NCBI GenBank assembly: GCA_027347125.1
Contig: DAIERC010000281.1
Coordinates: 1-5,260, forward strand
Source of the DNA: Ignavibacteriales bacterium
GTDB taxonomy: Bacteria; Bacteroidota; Ignavibacteria; Ignavibacteriales; Ignavibacteriaceae
Length of the DNA: 5,260 bases
Direction: 5' to 3'
Position numbers and translations under genes: made by a program. Numbering within the stretch: the first letter of the stretch is position 1; each line of letters opens with the position of its first letter. Under the pieces are notes generated by a model, which ran no database searches, was not told the DNA's origin, and saw only the letters and a list, made by a program, of their open reading frames with translations. This document shows, piece by piece, positions 3,943 to 5,260 of the stretch.

Positions 3943-5260
3943 TTACATTTTCTTTTTTAACGGTATTATTTTTTTAACCAGGGAGAAGAATTTAGGAAAA
4001 GATAAATCATCAAGTATGGTATAAACCACAGGAACAATAAACAATGTTAAAAGTGTTGAAGTAATTAAGCCGCCGATTACAGCTTGTCCCATCGGCGATC
4101 GAAATTCGGAACCTTCGCCAAGCGCAAACGCAACAGGCACCATACCGAAAATCATAGCGAATGTTGTCATAAGAATCGGCCTCAATCTTGTCGGGCCGGC
4201 TTTTAACAGCGCATCCATTCTAGATAGACCTCTTCCGCGAAGTACGTTTGTGAAATCGACTAATAAAATTCCGTTCTTTGTTACAAGTCCCATCAACATA
4301 ATTATGCCGATAAGAGAAATGACCGAGAGGGAGCTACCAAACACCAACAGCGCAAGCACCGCACCAATAATAGACATGGGAAGAGCAAGCATGATTGAGA
4401 ACGGATGGACAAAGCTTTCGAATTGCGCCGCAAGCACTATATAAACAAAAACAATAGCCAGCATTAAAGATAATAAAATATTTATGAAGGCTTCTGACTG
4501 CTGCTCTCCTTCACCCACTACACTTACCGTATAGCCTGGTTCCATTTTTATATTTTTCAATCCATTTTGAATATCGCCAAGTACGTCGCCAAGCAATCGG
4601 TTGGAAAGATTTGCATCCACTCTTATTTCTTTTTGTCTAGCATATCTTATAACTTGCGAAGGCCCAACGCCTTCATGAACAAATGCTACATCGGTTGCCG
4701 GAATAATAATCGGTCTGCCGTTCACGTCGTTCTTTGTAGATTTTAACATTAACCCGGAAATATCTGCAATGTTGGCCCTGTTTTGCTTTTGCAGCCTAAC
4801 TCTTACGTCATATTGTTCATCACCTTCCTGGTATTTTGTGGCGACAAACCCATCAACCATAGAACGCACAGATGACGCTATTAAATAAGGATTTAATCCG
4901 AGGTCCGATGATTTTTCACGGTCAATAGTTAATCTTACTTCTGGCTTTGAAGTTTCAAGGCTGTTCTCTATATCTACACACCCCTTGGTACTTCTAACAA
5001 TTGTCTCCACCTTATCGGCAATAGCGCTTAATTTATTTATATCCTCACCTCTAATGCTTAACGTTACCGGTTTTTCATTACCGCCGGGACCGCCCTGTAC
5101 CTGGAACCCGATATTTGCACCGGGTAAAAAGTGTAACCGGCTTCTAAGAGAATTCATTATCTGCTTATCACTTCTCTCTCTCTCTCTTTTGTTTACAAGT
5201 TTAACAAGTATGGTAGCTGTTGTTACGGGATTATTCGCGCCCCCGATTGTTGTAAGCACC
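3943..5260 (-). CDS. RND-family efflux permease, AcrB/HAE1-like (partial, C-terminal part)
   Basis: The gene enters from the right edge with about 439 codons visible; full-length members have about 1,000-1,100 residues. It is an inner-membrane proton-driven exporter that works with a periplasmic adaptor and an outer-membrane channel. Seen here are part of the second periplasmic porter/docking loop (LPGANIGFQVQGGPGG, then VDIENSLETSKPEVRLTIDREKSSDLGL) and five membrane helices. These correspond to TM8 (FINILLSLMLAIVFVYIVLAAQFES), TM9 (MLALPMSIIGAVLALLVFG), TM10 (ISLIGIIMLMGLVTKNGILLVDF, with the conserved Lys-Asn), TM11 (after GPTRLRPILMTT) and TM12 (GGLITSTLLTLFIVPVVYTIL). The TM4 aspartates of the proton relay lie outside the window. 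The motifs fit drug/lipophile exporters (HAE1) better than metal exporters, but substrate is unknown. The tail is basic (KKIIPLKKKM). A (GA)7 tract lies in the coding region. Confidence 0.95.
   Translation of the reverse strand, partial: VLTTIGGANNPVTTATILVKLVNKRERERSDKQIMNSLRSRLHFLPGANIGFQVQGGPGGNEKPVTLSIRGEDINKLSAIADKVETIVRSTKGCVDIENSLETSKPEVRLTIDREKSSDLGLNPYLIASSVRSMVDGFVATKYQEGDEQYDVRVRLQKQNRANIADISGLMLKSTKNDVNGRPIIIPATDVAFVHEGVGPSQVIRYARQKEIRVDANLSNRLLGDVLGDIQNGLKNIKMEPGYTVSVVGEGEQQSEAFINILLSLMLAIVFVYIVLAAQFESFVHPFSIMLALPMSIIGAVLALLVFGSSLSVISLIGIIMLMGLVTKNGILLVDFTNVLRGRGLSRMDALLKAGPTRLRPILMTTFAMIFGMVPVAFALGEGSEFRSPMGQAVIGGLITSTLLTLFIVPVVYTILDDLSFPKFFSLVKKIIPLKKKM
5173..5187 (-). repeat. 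(GA)7 dinucleotide tract inside the RND efflux gene
   Basis: On the minus strand an A followed by seven GA units (5187-5173) encodes RERER within KRERERSDK in the second periplasmic loop. Gain or loss of one unit would shift the frame and truncate the pump upstream of its last five membrane helices. Charged RE/KR residues occur here in homologues, so codon choice rather than selection for slippage may explain it. Confidence 0.85.

Noticed and set aside
4250..4444. Plus-strand frame antisense to the efflux gene
   Set aside because: Antisense to conserved transmembrane helices; no independent evidence.
1..5260. tRNA, rRNA, CRISPR array, insertion sequence or attachment site
   Set aside because: No cloverleaf, regularly spaced repeat, transposase or long terminal inverted repeat was found.

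Overview
The window is AT-rich bacterial DNA with every supportable gene on the minus strand, so it reads from right (5260) to left (1). The Gram-negative-type RND efflux pump, the PII-like partner protein beside it and the style of the FCD-type GntR regulator suggest a member of the Bacteroidota/Ignavibacteria neighbourhood. That placement is inferred from gene types and base composition, not from a marker gene.

Right part (5260 to 3631): the C-terminal part of an RND (AcrB/HAE1-like) efflux permease runs in from beyond the window. Immediately after it comes a small PII-like protein, and the two probably share a transcript. A 283-bp intergenic stretch (3348-3630) follows. It holds a weak terminator-like hairpin and a candidate promoter with a TGT-N5-ACA palindrome over its -10.

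Middle (3347 to 2580): an FCD-type GntR regulator. Its complete winged-helix domain is recovered only if translation begins at an ATT codon at 3347, which has a very strong Shine-Dalgarno at the proper distance. The first ATG in that frame (3161) would remove the whole DNA-binding domain.

Left part (2430 to 1): a sugar-acid catabolic cluster behind its own candidate promoter (about 2514-2542). In order it holds a Gfo/Idh/MocA oxidoreductase, a close relative of E. coli YiaK (2,3-diketo-L-gulonate reductase, here starting with TTG), and the N-terminal 112 residues of an SDR whose motifs resemble D-mannonate oxidoreductases. Three NAD(P)-dependent oxidoreductases behind a GntR/FCD regulator suggest an inducible pathway for a hexuronate or related keto-acid sugar. 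A TGT-N5-ACA site over the -35 of this cluster matches the core of the palindrome in the regulator's own promoter, which suggests that the regulator controls both itself and the cluster.

The points most worth a second look are the AUU start of the regulator, the shared operator-like sites, the (GA)7 tract inside the efflux gene, and the PII-like protein coupled to the pump.
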